A DNA stretch of 49,834 nucleotides from an uncultured Petrimonas sp. Its GTDB lineage: Bacteria > Bacteroidota > Bacteroidia > Bacteroidales > Dysgonomonadaceae. This document shows, one piece after another, positions 7,620-16,155 of this stretch (position 1 is its first letter; each line of letters opens with the position of its first letter). The notes under the pieces were generated by a model. That model saw nothing but the letters and a program-made list of their open reading frames with translations. It was not told the DNA's origin and did no database searches. The translations under genes were made by a program, and so were the position numbers. The stretch lies in NCBI GenBank assembly GCA_934621705.1, contig CAKTUP010000002.1, positions 1 through 49,834 of the forward strand, in the 5' to 3' direction.

Positions 7620-9986
7620 CTACTTTTTGGTTTTCTTTGCCGGAGCTTTGGTGGTTTTAGTTGTCTTCTTTGTTGACTTTTTAGCCGTATCGGTTTTGGC
7701 TGTTCCGTCGATAATCTGTTTACACAATTCGAGGGTCAGTTCTTCCGGTTTTTGCGATTTCGGAATCTTGAAATTTTCTTTTTTGTAGGAAATATACGGG
7801 CCGTATCTGCCGTTTAACACCTGCAATTCAGGCTCTTCGGCAAATGTTTTGATGATTTTCTCCCGGTCTTTTTTCTCTTTGGTTTCGATAAGTTCAATGG
7901 CTTCTTCGGCGGTAATTTCCAACGGATCCACACCTTTCGGTATCGAAACGAATTTGTTGTTATGCCGCACATAAGGCCCGAAACGGCCAACGGCAACGGT
8001 CATCTCTTTTTCTCGAAACTCGCCCAAAGAGCGGGGTAAATCGAAAAGTTTGAGCGCTTCTTCCAGCGATATGGTTTCGATGGATTGCGTTTTTTGCAGC
8101 GACGCGAATTTGGGTTTTTCTTCTTCATCGGGCGTGCCAATTTGCACCAACGGGCCATATCGACCGATCTTAACCGAAACCTGACGTCCCGTTTTTGGGT
8201 CTGCACCCAGCACGCGCTCGCCGGCTTTGTGCTCCATCCGCATCTCCATAGTTTCCTGCACAATCGGATGGAATGCTTTATAAAATTCTTTTATTGCGCT
8301 GTTCCATTGCTGCTTGCCTTCGGCAATAGTGTCGAAATCTTTTTCAACGGTGGCCGTAAAATGATAGTCCACTACTTTGGGAAAATATTCTACCAGAAAA
8401 TCGTTAACCACCATTCCTATATCGGTTGGAACCAGTTTGTTTTTGTCGGTTCCGGCAATTTCTTTTTTGTCGGTGTCTTTTATCTTTCCGTTTTTGAGCG
8501 CGAGAATATTGTAAACTCGCTCTTCACCTTCCACGGTTTTCTTTTCCACGTATTCGCGATTTTGAATGGTGGAAATGGTTGGCGCGTAGGTTGACGGACG
8601 TCCGATGCCCAACTCTTCCATTTTGCGTACCAGCGATGCTTCGGTGTATCGCGGCGGACGCTGCGTGAAACGTTGAGTAGCAGTGGTTTCCTGCATGGGC
8701 AGAATCTCCTTTACTTTCATCGGAGGAAGCAATCCGCCTTCGTTTTCGCCGTTTTCATCGTCGGTTCCTTCCATATAAACGCGCAAAAATCCGTCGAATT
8801 TAATTACTTCGCCGGTGGCGATGAATTTGCCGTCGGCGTTGGAAATATCGATGGTGGCGACTGTTTTTTCCAGTTCGGCATCTGCCATTTGCGAGGCGAT
8901 GGTACGTTTCCAAATCAGGTCGTACAGGCGTTTTTCCTGCGCCGTTGCTCCCGCTTCGTGCTCGTTGATGTAGGTGGGGCGGATGGCTTCGTGGGCTTCC
9001 TGCGCGCCTTTGGATTTGGTGGTGTATTTTCTGATTTTCAAGTAGTTTTCACCGTATTGTTCAATAATTTCGGCTTTGGCGGTATTGATGGCAAGCGACG
9101 AAAGATTCACGGAGTCTGTACGCATGTAGGTAATTCGTCCCGATTCGTACAACCGTTGCGCCACCATCATCGTTTGCGCCACCGAAAAACCGAGTTTTCG
9201 AGAGGCCTCCTGTTGCAACGTGGAAGTGGTAAACGGTGCTGCAGGCGATTTTTTGGCCGGTTTCGTGGTTATGTCTTCTACGGTGAAAACGGATGTTTTT
9301 AATTTCTCCAATAACGCCAGCGCTTCTTCTTTGGTTTTCAGGCGTTTGTTGTATTCGGCTTTTATTTCGTAGTGTTGTCCGTTTTCTTCTTTCGAGAAAA
9401 CGGCAATGATGCGGTAGGCCGATTCGGTTTTGAATTGCTGAATTTCGCGTTCGCGCTCCACAATAAGCCGCACGGCAACCGATTGTACGCGTCCGGCCGA
9501 TAGAGCCGGTTTTATTTTGCGCCACAAAACGGGCGAGAGTTCAAATCCCACAATTCGGTCCAATACGCGGCGGGCTTGTTGCGCATCAACCAGGTTTTTA
9601 TCGATGTTTCGCGGATTTTTTACGGCGTTTTGAATGGCAGGTTTGGTGATTTCGTGAAAAACGATTCGTTTGGTTTCTTTCTTTTTCAAGTCCAACGCTT
9701 CGTACAAATGCCACGAAATGGCTTCTCCTTCACGGTCTTCATCGGAAGCGAGCCAAACGGTTTCGGCGCTTTTGGAGGCTGTTTTCAGCTCAGAGACTAC
9801 TTTTTTCTTGTCTGCCGGGATTTCGTAAATCGGTTCAAAATTGTTTTCGATATCGATGCTGAAATCCTTTTTTTTGAGGTCGCGAATATGCCCGTAGCTG
9901 GACATTACTTTAAAATCGCTGCCCAAAAACTTCTCAATGGTTTTTGCCTTTGCCGGCGACTCAACGATAACCAAATTCTTTGCCAT
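7620..9986 (-). CDS. topA: DNA topoisomerase I (type IA)
   Basis: Relaxes negative supercoils by transient single-strand cleavage. 788 residues. The Toprim domain begins with LVIVESPAKA (Glu9) and continues with SDEDREGE at 81-88 (Asp82, Asp84, Glu86). The active-site tyrosine is Y287 in ITYMRTDS. The C-terminal third has repeated Topo-C units (GRYGPLVQIG, GRFGPYVRHN, GRYGPYISYK) in place of zinc fingers, and a very Lys/Thr-rich tail of about 30 residues after TAKTD, as in other Bacteroidetes enzymes. A -7-like TACTTTTG reads on the minus strand at 10044-10037, without a correctly spaced -33 element. Confidence 0.97.
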   Translation of the reverse strand: MAKNLVIVESPAKAKTIEKFLGSDFKVMSSYGHIRDLKKKDFSIDIENNFEPIYEIPADKKKVVSELKTASKSAETVWLASDEDREGEAISWHLYEALDLKKKETKRIVFHEITKPAIQNAVKNPRNIDKNLVDAQQARRVLDRIVGFELSPVLWRKIKPALSAGRVQSVAVRLIVEREREIQQFKTESAYRIIAVFSKEENGQHYEIKAEYNKRLKTKEEALALLEKLKTSVFTVEDITTKPAKKSPAAPFTTSTLQQEASRKLGFSVAQTMMVAQRLYESGRITYMRTDSVNLSSLAINTAKAEIIEQYGENYLKIRKYTTKSKGAQEAHEAIRPTYINEHEAGATAQEKRLYDLIWKRTIASQMADAELEKTVATIDISNADGKFIATGEVIKFDGFLRVYMEGTDDENGENEGGLLPPMKVKEILPMQETTATQRFTQRPPRYTEASLVRKMEELGIGRPSTYAPTISTIQNREYVEKKTVEGEERVYNILALKNGKIKDTDKKEIAGTDKNKLVPTDIGMVVNDFLVEYFPKVVDYHFTATVEKDFDTIAEGKQQWNSAIKEFYKAFHPIVQETMEMRMEHKAGERVLGADPKTGRQVSVKIGRYGPLVQIGTPDEEEKPKFASLQKTQSIETISLEEALKLFDLPRSLGEFREKEMTVAVGRFGPYVRHNNKFVSIPKGVDPLEITAEEAIELIETKEKKDREKIIKTFAEEPELQVLNGRYGPYISYKKENFKIPKSQKPEELTLELCKQIIDGTAKTDTAKKSTKKTTKTTKAPAKKTKK

Positions 9987-10154
9987 TCAACTTATTTTAT
10001 TTCCCGATGCGGGAGTTTCACTTCGTTTTTCGGGTGCAAAAGTAGTAATTTTGTGTCAGCAAAAAGAATTTTTAAGGTTTTGTTATTAATTATTGTGGAA
10101 AAACAATGGAAATTAAAGCGATTTTTATGATTTAATGCTATAATTTACAGTGAA

Positions 10155-10769
10155 TTATATGTATTTTTCTTGTTCTTTTTCGATTTTTACTCCGTAAATT
10201 TGCGAAAGGTTATTGTGCAATCGCTGAAATTCCGATTTTCGGATGCTGAGTTTTATCGTGCAGCTTTCGTTAAAATCCTGTTCCCAACTCACGTTTTCGA
10301 ATTGTTTTAAAATCCGCATCACATCGTTGAGCAACAAATACTCGAAGTGGATAATAAAAGTTTCATCGATGGTTTTTTCAACGATCTCTGCGTTTTTAAT
10401 CGCGTCTTCCGCCGCTTCTTTGTATGCTTTTATCAGTCCGCTTGTTCCCAGAAGCGTTCCGCCGAAGTATCGAATGACGAGAATCAGCACATTGGTGAGT
10501 TCGTAGGAATTTATTTGTCCGAGAATCGGCCTTCCGGCGGTTCCGGATGGTTCTCCATCATCGTTTGAACGATACTCTTCCCTACCCGATCCCAGCATGT
10601 ATGCCCAGCAAACGTGGCGTGCATCGTAATATTTTTTGCGATGTTCGTCCACAATTTGCTTTACTTCTTCAGCCGTTTTTACCGGAAAAATAAACGAAAT
10701 AAACTTGCTTTTTTTCTCGGTAATGTAGCCTTCGGCCGGGGATTCTATGGTTTTGTAGGTGTCTTGCAT
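10155..10769 (-). CDS. YigZ/IMPACT-family protein
   Basis: 204 residues; member of the conserved IMPACT family whose biochemical role in bacteria is unsettled (proline-dipeptidase/translation links have been proposed). The N-terminal domain carries the family block DDGEPSGTAGRPIL at about residues 63-76 and the motif VIRYFGGTLLGTSGLIKAY just after. The C-terminal half matches the DUF1949-like ferredoxin fold. The frame is open much further upstream, through the hicA region, but the ATG at 10769 gives the family length and removes a nonsense N-terminus. Divergent from hicA. Confidence 0.9.
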   Translation of the reverse strand: MQDTYKTIESPAEGYITEKKSKFISFIFPVKTAEEVKQIVDEHRKKYYDARHVCWAYMLGSGREEYRSNDDGEPSGTAGRPILGQINSYELTNVLILVIRYFGGTLLGTSGLIKAYKEAAEDAIKNAEIVEKTIDETFIIHFEYLLLNDVMRILKQFENVSWEQDFNESCTIKLSIRKSEFQRLHNNLSQIYGVKIEKEQEKYI

Positions 10770-10789
10770 GGGGCAAAGGTAGGGAATTG

Positions 10790-10820
10790 TTTGAAATTTA
10801 GAAGAAAAAACATATATTTG
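10790..10820 (+). promoter_or_regulatory. Promoter of the hicAB operon
   Basis: TTTG at 10790-10793, a 19-nt spacer and TATATTTG at 10813-10820 match the Bacteroidetes consensus. Transcription would start near 10826, about 35 nt before the hicA ATG. Confidence 0.65.
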
Positions 10821-10860
10821 TAACCAAAAATGATTACATTTGTCATTCAAAAATTGAGTG

Positions 10861-11121
10861 ATGAGCAGAAAAGATAAATTGCTAAAGCGGTTTTTAAGTG
10901 TTCCTAAAGATTTTACATACGCCGAATTAGTTACACTTTTGGGACATTTCGGATATAAAGAAGAAAGCAAAGGCAAAACTTCGGGCAGTCGTGTTGCTTT
11001 TTTCAAAGAAAACACCAATATTCCGATTATTACACACAAACCACACCCATCACCTAATTTAAAACCGTATCAAATACGACAGATTATCAATGAATTAAAA
11101 AACGAAAAATTACTACAATAA
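10861..11121 (+). CDS. hicA: HicA-type mRNA interferase toxin
   Basis: 86-residue toxin of a type II toxin-antitoxin pair; HicA proteins cleave mRNA through a double-stranded-RNA-binding-like fold. The catalytic histidine is expected in the PIITHKPHPSPNLKP stretch (about residues 58-72), preceded by the conserved GSRVAFF strand. The N-terminal KLLKRFLSVPKDFTYAEL replaces the usual HicA helix. A GTG lies one codon upstream (10858), but the ATG at 10861 is preferred. Its stop is followed 2 nt later by hicB, so the pair is co-translated, with toxin first as in most hicAB loci. Confidence 0.88.
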   Translation: MSRKDKLLKRFLSVPKDFTYAELVTLLGHFGYKEESKGKTSGSRVAFFKENTNIPIITHKPHPSPNLKPYQIRQIINELKNEKLLQ

Positions 11122-11123
11122 CA

Positions 11124-11462
11124 ATGGGACAATTAAAATATAAAAATTATATAGGAAGTGTTGAATACAGCGAAGATGATAACATCCTGTTTGGTAAAGT
11201 TCAAGGAATTAGAGGTGTTATCAGCTACGAAGGAAATAGTTTGAGCGAATTGGAAACCGATTTCAAGAACGCCGTTGATGATTATTTGACTATTTGTCGC
11301 GAAAAAGGAATTGAACCGCAAAAATCATTTTCAGGCTCATTCAGTATTCGTATTTCCCCGCTTACACACGCTAAACTTGCTGAATTAGCGGGTGATGCCG
11401 GACAAAGTATTAACGCCTATGTGCGTAATATAATTGAAAAAGATGTGGCAGTTTCACATTAA
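11124..11462 (+). CDS. hicB: HicB-type antitoxin
   Basis: 112 residues. The N-terminal part (about 1-70) has the degraded RNase-H-like HicB fold, with YIGSVEYSEDDNILFGKVQGI and LETDFKNAVDDYL, as in known HicB proteins. The C-terminal SIRISPLTHAKLAELA plus GQSINAYVRNII segment is a ribbon-helix-helix DNA-binding domain, so it probably autorepresses the promoter upstream of hicA as well as blocking the toxin. A strong bidirectional terminator follows. Confidence 0.9.
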   Translation: MGQLKYKNYIGSVEYSEDDNILFGKVQGIRGVISYEGNSLSELETDFKNAVDDYLTICREKGIEPQKSFSGSFSIRISPLTHAKLAELAGDAGQSINAYVRNIIEKDVAVSH

Positions 11463-11484
11463 ATGAGAATAAACTGCGTTGGAT

Positions 11485-11522
11485 ATCAAAAAAGCGACAC
11501 CTTTCGGTATCGCTTTTTTGAT
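11485..11522. terminator. Bidirectional terminator between hicB and the ribonucleotide reductase gene
   Basis: Arms with AAAAAAGCGA and TCGCTTTTTT around an 11-nt loop. It serves hicB on the plus strand and the reductase gene on the minus strand. Confidence 0.85.
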
Positions 11523-11582
11523 TAATGCGAATCGGAGTTAACTCCTATTCAGTCGTTGAACGTTGTTTCGCTTCACCCGATA

Positions 11583-14126
11583 TCATCCGCATTTGGAGGC
11601 TCCGCAGTTGCGGCATTTGAGGCACCCTTCTTCGAAAACCAGCGATTCGTGGTTGCAAACCGGACATTTTTGGCCTTTCATTTCGGTTTCGTTGGGAAGG
11701 TAGCGTTTCAATGCGCGCTCAACACCGTTTTTCCACGTGTTGATGGTTTCGCTGTCGAGTTCAAGTCCTGATACAAGCTTGATTACCTGATCAATAGGCA
11801 TTCCGTAACGAAGCACGCCCGAAATAAGTTTGGCATAATTCCAAAACTCAGGGTCAAACTTGCTGTCCAGCCCTTCGATGGTGATTTTGTAACCGCGACG
11901 GTTTTGGAATTGAAAATCGTAATGTTTTTGTCCATCGTTATAGTATGCTTTTATAATTTTTCCGGTAGTTACGTTTTTGGGAATCATTATTCCGTCGTCT
12001 TCGTCGTTGATACCGGTAAAAATCTCGTACGGCCGTCCGTTAAGCAAGCCGATAAAAGCAATCCATTTCTCTTTGTTGTTCTGGAATTTGATCACATCGG
12101 CATCCAGTTCCGTGGGACGGGAAGTTACGATTTGCGGCAGTTCGTAGCAATCGTCATCGCTTTTTTCGTCCTTCTTTTCTTCGTTTGTGATCAGTACGCC
12201 GGAACGCGATCCGTCGCGATAAACTGTACAGCCTTTGCAACCGCTTTTCCACGCTTCCATATATAGCTCACCCACAAGCTCTTCCGACACATCGTTCGGC
12301 AGGTTGATGGTTACGCTGATGCTGTGGTCCACCCATTTCTGAACACGACCCTGCATACGCACTTTCATCAGCCAGTCCACATCGTTGGAAGTGGCTTTGT
12401 AGTAAGGCGATTTTTCCACCAGCGCATCGATTTCTTCGTTCGAATATTTTTTGGTGGTGGAATAACCGTTTGCTTCCATCCACGTTACAAATTTATGGTG
12501 GAAAACCACGTATTCTTCCCACGAATCGTTATTCTCGTCCACGAAATCGATTTTCACGTCTTTGTCGTTTGGATTTACTTTGCGGCGACGCTTGTAAACC
12601 GGCATAAAAACAGGCTCGATTCCCGATGTGGTTTGCGACATCAAACTGGTTGTTCCGGTTGGCGCGATGGTGAGACAGGCGATGTTGCGCCGGCCGTATT
12701 TAACCATATCTTTGTAAAGCTGCGCGTCTTCTTTTTTGAGCCTGTTGATGAACGGATTGTTTTTTTCTCTTTCCGCGTCGTACACTTCAAAAGCGCCGCG
12801 TTCTTTCGCCATATCTACCGATGAACGATAAGCGTTCAGCGCCACCATTTTGTGCACTTTTTCCGAAAAATCGTTCCCTTCTTCCGATCCGTAGCGAATT
12901 CCCAACGCGGCCAGCATATCGCCTTCGGCGGTGATGCCCACGCCAGTGCGGCGGCCTTCGAGCGTTTTTTTGCGGATTTTCTCCCACAACGTGCGTTCCG
13001 TCGATTTTACTTCTTCCGATTCGGGATCGGTGTTGATTTTTTCGAGAATCATGTCGATTTTTTCCGACTCCAAATCGATAATATCGTCCATAATGCGCTG
13101 GGCAAGACGAATGTGTTTGCCGAAAAGCTCAAAATCAAAATAAGCATCTGCCTTAAACGGATTCACCACGTAGGAATACAAATTCACTGCCAGCAAACGG
13201 CAGCTGTCGTAAGGACACAGCGGTATTTCACCGCAAGGATTGGTGGAAACCGTCTGAAAGCCCAAATCGGCGTAACAATCGGGAACGGATTCCTTAATAA
13301 TCGTGTCCCAGAACAACACTCCCGGTTCTGCCGAGCGCCACGCGTTGTGCACGATTTTCTCCCACAACTCTTTGGCGTTGATCGTTTTCTGGTATTTCGG
13401 CTTGTCGGAATCGATGGGATATTGTTGAACATAAGGCTTGTCTTCCGAAGCCGCTTTCATAAATCCATCGTCAATTTTCACCGAAATGTTGGCTCCGGTA
13501 ACTTTTCCCTGCTCCAGTTTGGCATCGATAAAGTCTTCCGCATCGGGATGCTTGATGGAAACACTGAGCATCAACGCACCACGACGGCCATCCTGAGCCA
13601 CTTCGCGCGTGGAGTTGGAATATCGCTCCATAAACGGAACAAGCCCCGTGGATGTGAGCGCCGAGTTTTTCACGGGCGAGCCTTTGGGACGGATGTGCGA
13701 AAGGTCGTGCCCCACTCCGCCGCGCCGCTTCATCAGCTGCACCTGTTCTTCATCGATACGGATGATCGCCCCGTAAGAATCGGCGCTGCCACCCATCCCG
13801 ATCACAAAACAGTTGGACAACGATGCTACCTGAAAATCGTTTCCGATTCCCGTCATCGGGCTTCCCTGCGGCAGGATGTACTTAAATTGATCGAACAAAT
13901 CGAACAATTCTTTTTCACTCAGCGGATTGGCGTATTTCTTTTCGATTCTCGCTATCTCGTTTGCCAATCTCCAATGCATATCTTCGGGCGTTTTCTCGTA
14001 GATATTGCCGTCGCTGTCTTTCAAAGCGTACTTGCTAACCCAGACTTTCGCAGCAAGTTCATCGCCTTTAAAATACTCCAACGATGCGTTGTAAGCTTCG
14101 TCGAAAGTATAAATTCTTTTCTTCAT
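11583..14126 (-). CDS. nrdJ: Adenosylcobalamin-dependent (class II) ribonucleotide reductase
   Basis: Makes deoxyribonucleotides with a radical generated from coenzyme B12, independent of oxygen. 847 residues. Family landmarks visible are the STNPCGEIPLCPYDSCR active-site block (about residues 286-302), the finger loop region with radical cysteine, and APTGTTSLMSQTTSGIEP near residue 490, which binds substrate. The C-terminal 27 residues form a CxxC...CxxC zinc-ribbon-like tail ending in CG, thought to recycle active-site disulfides. No ATP-cone is evident at the N-terminus. No cobalamin riboswitch was recognised in the 300 bp upstream. Confidence 0.95.
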   Translation of the reverse strand: MKKRIYTFDEAYNASLEYFKGDELAAKVWVSKYALKDSDGNIYEKTPEDMHWRLANEIARIEKKYANPLSEKELFDLFDQFKYILPQGSPMTGIGNDFQVASLSNCFVIGMGGSADSYGAIIRIDEEQVQLMKRRGGVGHDLSHIRPKGSPVKNSALTSTGLVPFMERYSNSTREVAQDGRRGALMLSVSIKHPDAEDFIDAKLEQGKVTGANISVKIDDGFMKAASEDKPYVQQYPIDSDKPKYQKTINAKELWEKIVHNAWRSAEPGVLFWDTIIKESVPDCYADLGFQTVSTNPCGEIPLCPYDSCRLLAVNLYSYVVNPFKADAYFDFELFGKHIRLAQRIMDDIIDLESEKIDMILEKINTDPESEEVKSTERTLWEKIRKKTLEGRRTGVGITAEGDMLAALGIRYGSEEGNDFSEKVHKMVALNAYRSSVDMAKERGAFEVYDAEREKNNPFINRLKKEDAQLYKDMVKYGRRNIACLTIAPTGTTSLMSQTTSGIEPVFMPVYKRRRKVNPNDKDVKIDFVDENNDSWEEYVVFHHKFVTWMEANGYSTTKKYSNEEIDALVEKSPYYKATSNDVDWLMKVRMQGRVQKWVDHSISVTINLPNDVSEELVGELYMEAWKSGCKGCTVYRDGSRSGVLITNEEKKDEKSDDDCYELPQIVTSRPTELDADVIKFQNNKEKWIAFIGLLNGRPYEIFTGINDEDDGIMIPKNVTTGKIIKAYYNDGQKHYDFQFQNRRGYKITIEGLDSKFDPEFWNYAKLISGVLRYGMPIDQVIKLVSGLELDSETINTWKNGVERALKRYLPNETEMKGQKCPVCNHESLVFEEGCLKCRNCGASKCG

Positions 14127-14433
14127 TAATTAAGTTTTTTTGTTGACCGATTAATTTAACTATTTTCCAAATAATAAAATAAGAGATTTTCCCACAGTAT
14201 GGTTATTTGGGATTGCAAGTTTAAGAAATGTTTCAGAGTTAACAAAACGAATCAATAAAAAGTTTTCAACAAAACATAAAGTTTTCCAAAATATTTTTTA
14301 ATACACTCATTTACAGGATTGTAATTTTTAAAAATAGAAGAAAAGTTTTCTTTTCTGTCAAACTAATAAGTTAATCAATCGTTTACAGAATACATTTTTC
14401 AAATTATAAAGGTTTGCCCGGATTTAAACTAAA

Positions 14434-14468
14434 AAAACACTCAGCGGTTGTAAATCGTTGAGTGTTTT
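14434..14468 (-). terminator. Distal terminator hairpin
   Basis: Perfect 10-bp arms AAAACACTCA and TGAGTGTTTT with a 15-nt loop; read on the minus strand it ends in a run of T. It lies 230 bp past the serpin stop and may also act on both strands. Confidence 0.75.
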
Positions 14469-14598
14469 GACGTTTGAGTGATAAAGTGCACAATGGCGAT
14501 TTAAAACGACAATAAATCGGGCGTAAAACAATCTTAAGTAATACTATTAGTACTTATCTTCTGGTGGAATGTTGTTTCGTTAATATGCGGCTAAAATA

Positions 14599-14617
14599 AC
14601 GAAGTTGAAAACTTCGT
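14599..14617. repeat. Small intergenic palindrome (ACGAAGTT / AACTTCGT)
   Basis: Perfect 8-bp arms with a GAA centre, of the same design as the other small palindromes in this window. Confidence 0.65.
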
Positions 14618-14635
14618 CTCCCGGTCGGTGGTAAA

Positions 14636-14662
14636 AATTTTACTGTCGCAAACGGTAAAATT
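14636..14662 (-). terminator. Proximal terminator of the serpin gene
   Basis: AATTTTAC and GTAAAATT arms with an 11-nt loop; on the minus strand it is followed by T residues. It lies 36 bp after the serpin stop. Confidence 0.65.
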
Positions 14663-14697
14663 CTCACAATTCAACACTCATAACTCATAACCCGAAT
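14663..14697. repeat. 7-nt repeat array (CTCACAA/TTCAACA/CTCATAA/CTCATAA/CCCGAAT)
   Basis: Five successive heptamers in register, with CTCATAA repeated exactly, reaching to the base before the serpin stop codon. Non-coding. Confidence 0.7.
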
Positions 14698-15963
14698 TTA
14701 AATATCTTTTACCGATCCCATAAACAAAATGGCTCCGGTGGAGTTTTCCTGAATCACGTAAATAAAGGGTCTGTCGGCATTGAAAACTACTTTCGGGGGT
14801 GCAACAGGCATAGAAGTATTTACCATTCCAACTGTTGTAACGGCAGCGGCTTCTGTTCCCGATTCATCGGTGCTGATATATGTGTCTTGTTTAACAAAAT
14901 CGATGTATGCTTGAAAATCAGATATGCGAGAGAAATTAGCTTGATACGGATCAAAAGCGACCTCCATACCCATGGTTTTCAAGACATCATTTAATTTTTT
15001 GCTGTATTCTGTTTTGAATTTCGGCAAATAAAGTTCCACTTCGGCATTGCGTAACCGCGATGTTGCGTTGCTCCAATAGTCCTTGTTTTGCAGCGCGGAA
15101 ACCACATCACTCTGCTTCTTACCGCTTTTGGGCAGCAACACCAACATACTGAATGCCTGATTTCCGTAAGGAAGCTGCACAATTTGCATAGTTTCGTCTT
15201 CGGTATAATTGAATTCGGCGGTTTGCGACATCATATCCACCGTTCGTTTGGTTCCGTTTTGGGTCATAAATGCTTTCTTCGACGTATTTTTCGCTTCAAA
15301 CTTTGTTGTCCAGATACCTTTAAAATAAATGGCATTAAGCAAATACATCAAATCATCCGGCTTGGTTTCTTCTATCACTTTTTTAATTAAGCCGTTGGTA
15401 TTATCCGATGCCCATTTGTTGATAATGTCTTTGGTAGTTGGATGTGTGAAATCCACCGCTTGCACCGTTGCGTTGTAATAATCGGTATTGGTTTTGATGA
15501 AAGCAGGTTTTATCGCAACAAGTTTGTTGGTAAAAATGGAATTGGCAATCGATAATTTAGTGGACGGATCGGTTTTCAGCAACGCTTCTTTAAGCTTTTT
15601 GTAGTAACCGTTGACATCGTCGTCATTGTCAAAATTGTTCCATTTCAGCGTTTCCTTCATCGCGGTTTTGGTTTCGCCTGCCGCGCCGTTCCAGGTCATT
15701 GCCAGCGCCATGCTCAGGCTGAAAGGCGATACCATAAAACTTTTGTCTTCGTCGTTGGCTTCTTCATCATAGACATTGGCGAAAAATTCGAATGCGAACT
15801 GTTGGTCGGATTTTAAAAGTTCTTTTTCAGCGGTGGAACGAAGTTCTATTTTTATCGGATCGGGAAGATCTTTCGAATCAATTTCGTCGCCCGATTTATC
15901 ACATCCTGAGAACATTACTGCCAGCATCAGTAAGAAAGAATTGAGTTTAATCATTGAGTTCAT
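14698..15963 (-). CDS. Serpin-family protease inhibitor, predicted lipoprotein
   Basis: 421 residues (418 if the second ATG at 15954 is used). The N-terminus is a lipoprotein signal with lipobox MFSGC, so the protein is probably anchored in the envelope. The body is a full serpin: helix-A region after SDQQFAFEFF, breach residues, and the C-terminal NADRPFIYVIQENSTGAILFMG signature. The reactive-centre hinge reads DESGTEAAAVT, with the small residues required for an inhibitory serpin. Counting from the hinge Gly as P15, the scissile bond falls near Thr-Ser in MVNTSM, so the target protease is not trypsin-like. The longer open frame upstream is discarded because the signal peptide begins here. 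Confidence 0.92.
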   Translation of the reverse strand: MNSMIKLNSFLLMLAVMFSGCDKSGDEIDSKDLPDPIKIELRSTAEKELLKSDQQFAFEFFANVYDEEANDEDKSFMVSPFSLSMALAMTWNGAAGETKTAMKETLKWNNFDNDDDVNGYYKKLKEALLKTDPSTKLSIANSIFTNKLVAIKPAFIKTNTDYYNATVQAVDFTHPTTKDIINKWASDNTNGLIKKVIEETKPDDLMYLLNAIYFKGIWTTKFEAKNTSKKAFMTQNGTKRTVDMMSQTAEFNYTEDETMQIVQLPYGNQAFSMLVLLPKSGKKQSDVVSALQNKDYWSNATSRLRNAEVELYLPKFKTEYSKKLNDVLKTMGMEVAFDPYQANFSRISDFQAYIDFVKQDTYISTDESGTEAAAVTTVGMVNTSMPVAPPKVVFNADRPFIYVIQENSTGAILFMGSVKDI

Positions 15964-16155
15964 AAATTCGGAAATTTTGGGGTTACGTATATATAGATGA
16001 GAGATCGGCAAAAACGCTGCATCTATAGTGGTTAAAAAAACATAAAACCATCGATTTTGTCTTTTTCTCTCGATGTTGATACGAAATTCAACGAAAAACA
16101 AATAAATTAGTTATTTTTGTATCCTTGAATTCATCACTTTTTTAATTGTCTGATA

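Larger units (their letters stand above)
14127..14697. other. 570-bp intergenic region with terminators and repeats
   Basis: A/T-rich region between nrdJ and the serpin gene. The first 300 bp (nrdJ upstream side) is nearly all A/T with no gene and no recognisable B12 riboswitch. The second half holds two hairpin terminators for the serpin transcript (14434-14468 and 14636-14662), a 19-nt palindrome (14599-14617) and a 7-nt repeat array (14663-14697). No coding sequence is supported. Confidence 0.6.

Noticed and set aside
10835..10842. TACATTTG as the -7 element of hicA
   Set aside because: Only 14 nt from the nearest TTTG; the TATATTTG at 10813 with a 19-nt spacer fits better.
10770..11039. 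N-terminal extension of YigZ
   Set aside because: Those 90 codons run antisense through hicA and resemble no YigZ protein; the ATG at 10769 gives the family start.
12852..14129. 425-codon open frame on the plus strand opposite the ribonucleotide reductase
   Set aside because: Antisense shadow; low-complexity His/Arg/Phe-rich translation, no start context.
14127..14430. Cobalamin riboswitch upstream of the B12-dependent reductase
   Set aside because: The region is almost pure A/T and the conserved B12-box GCCACTG-type core is not present on the minus strand.
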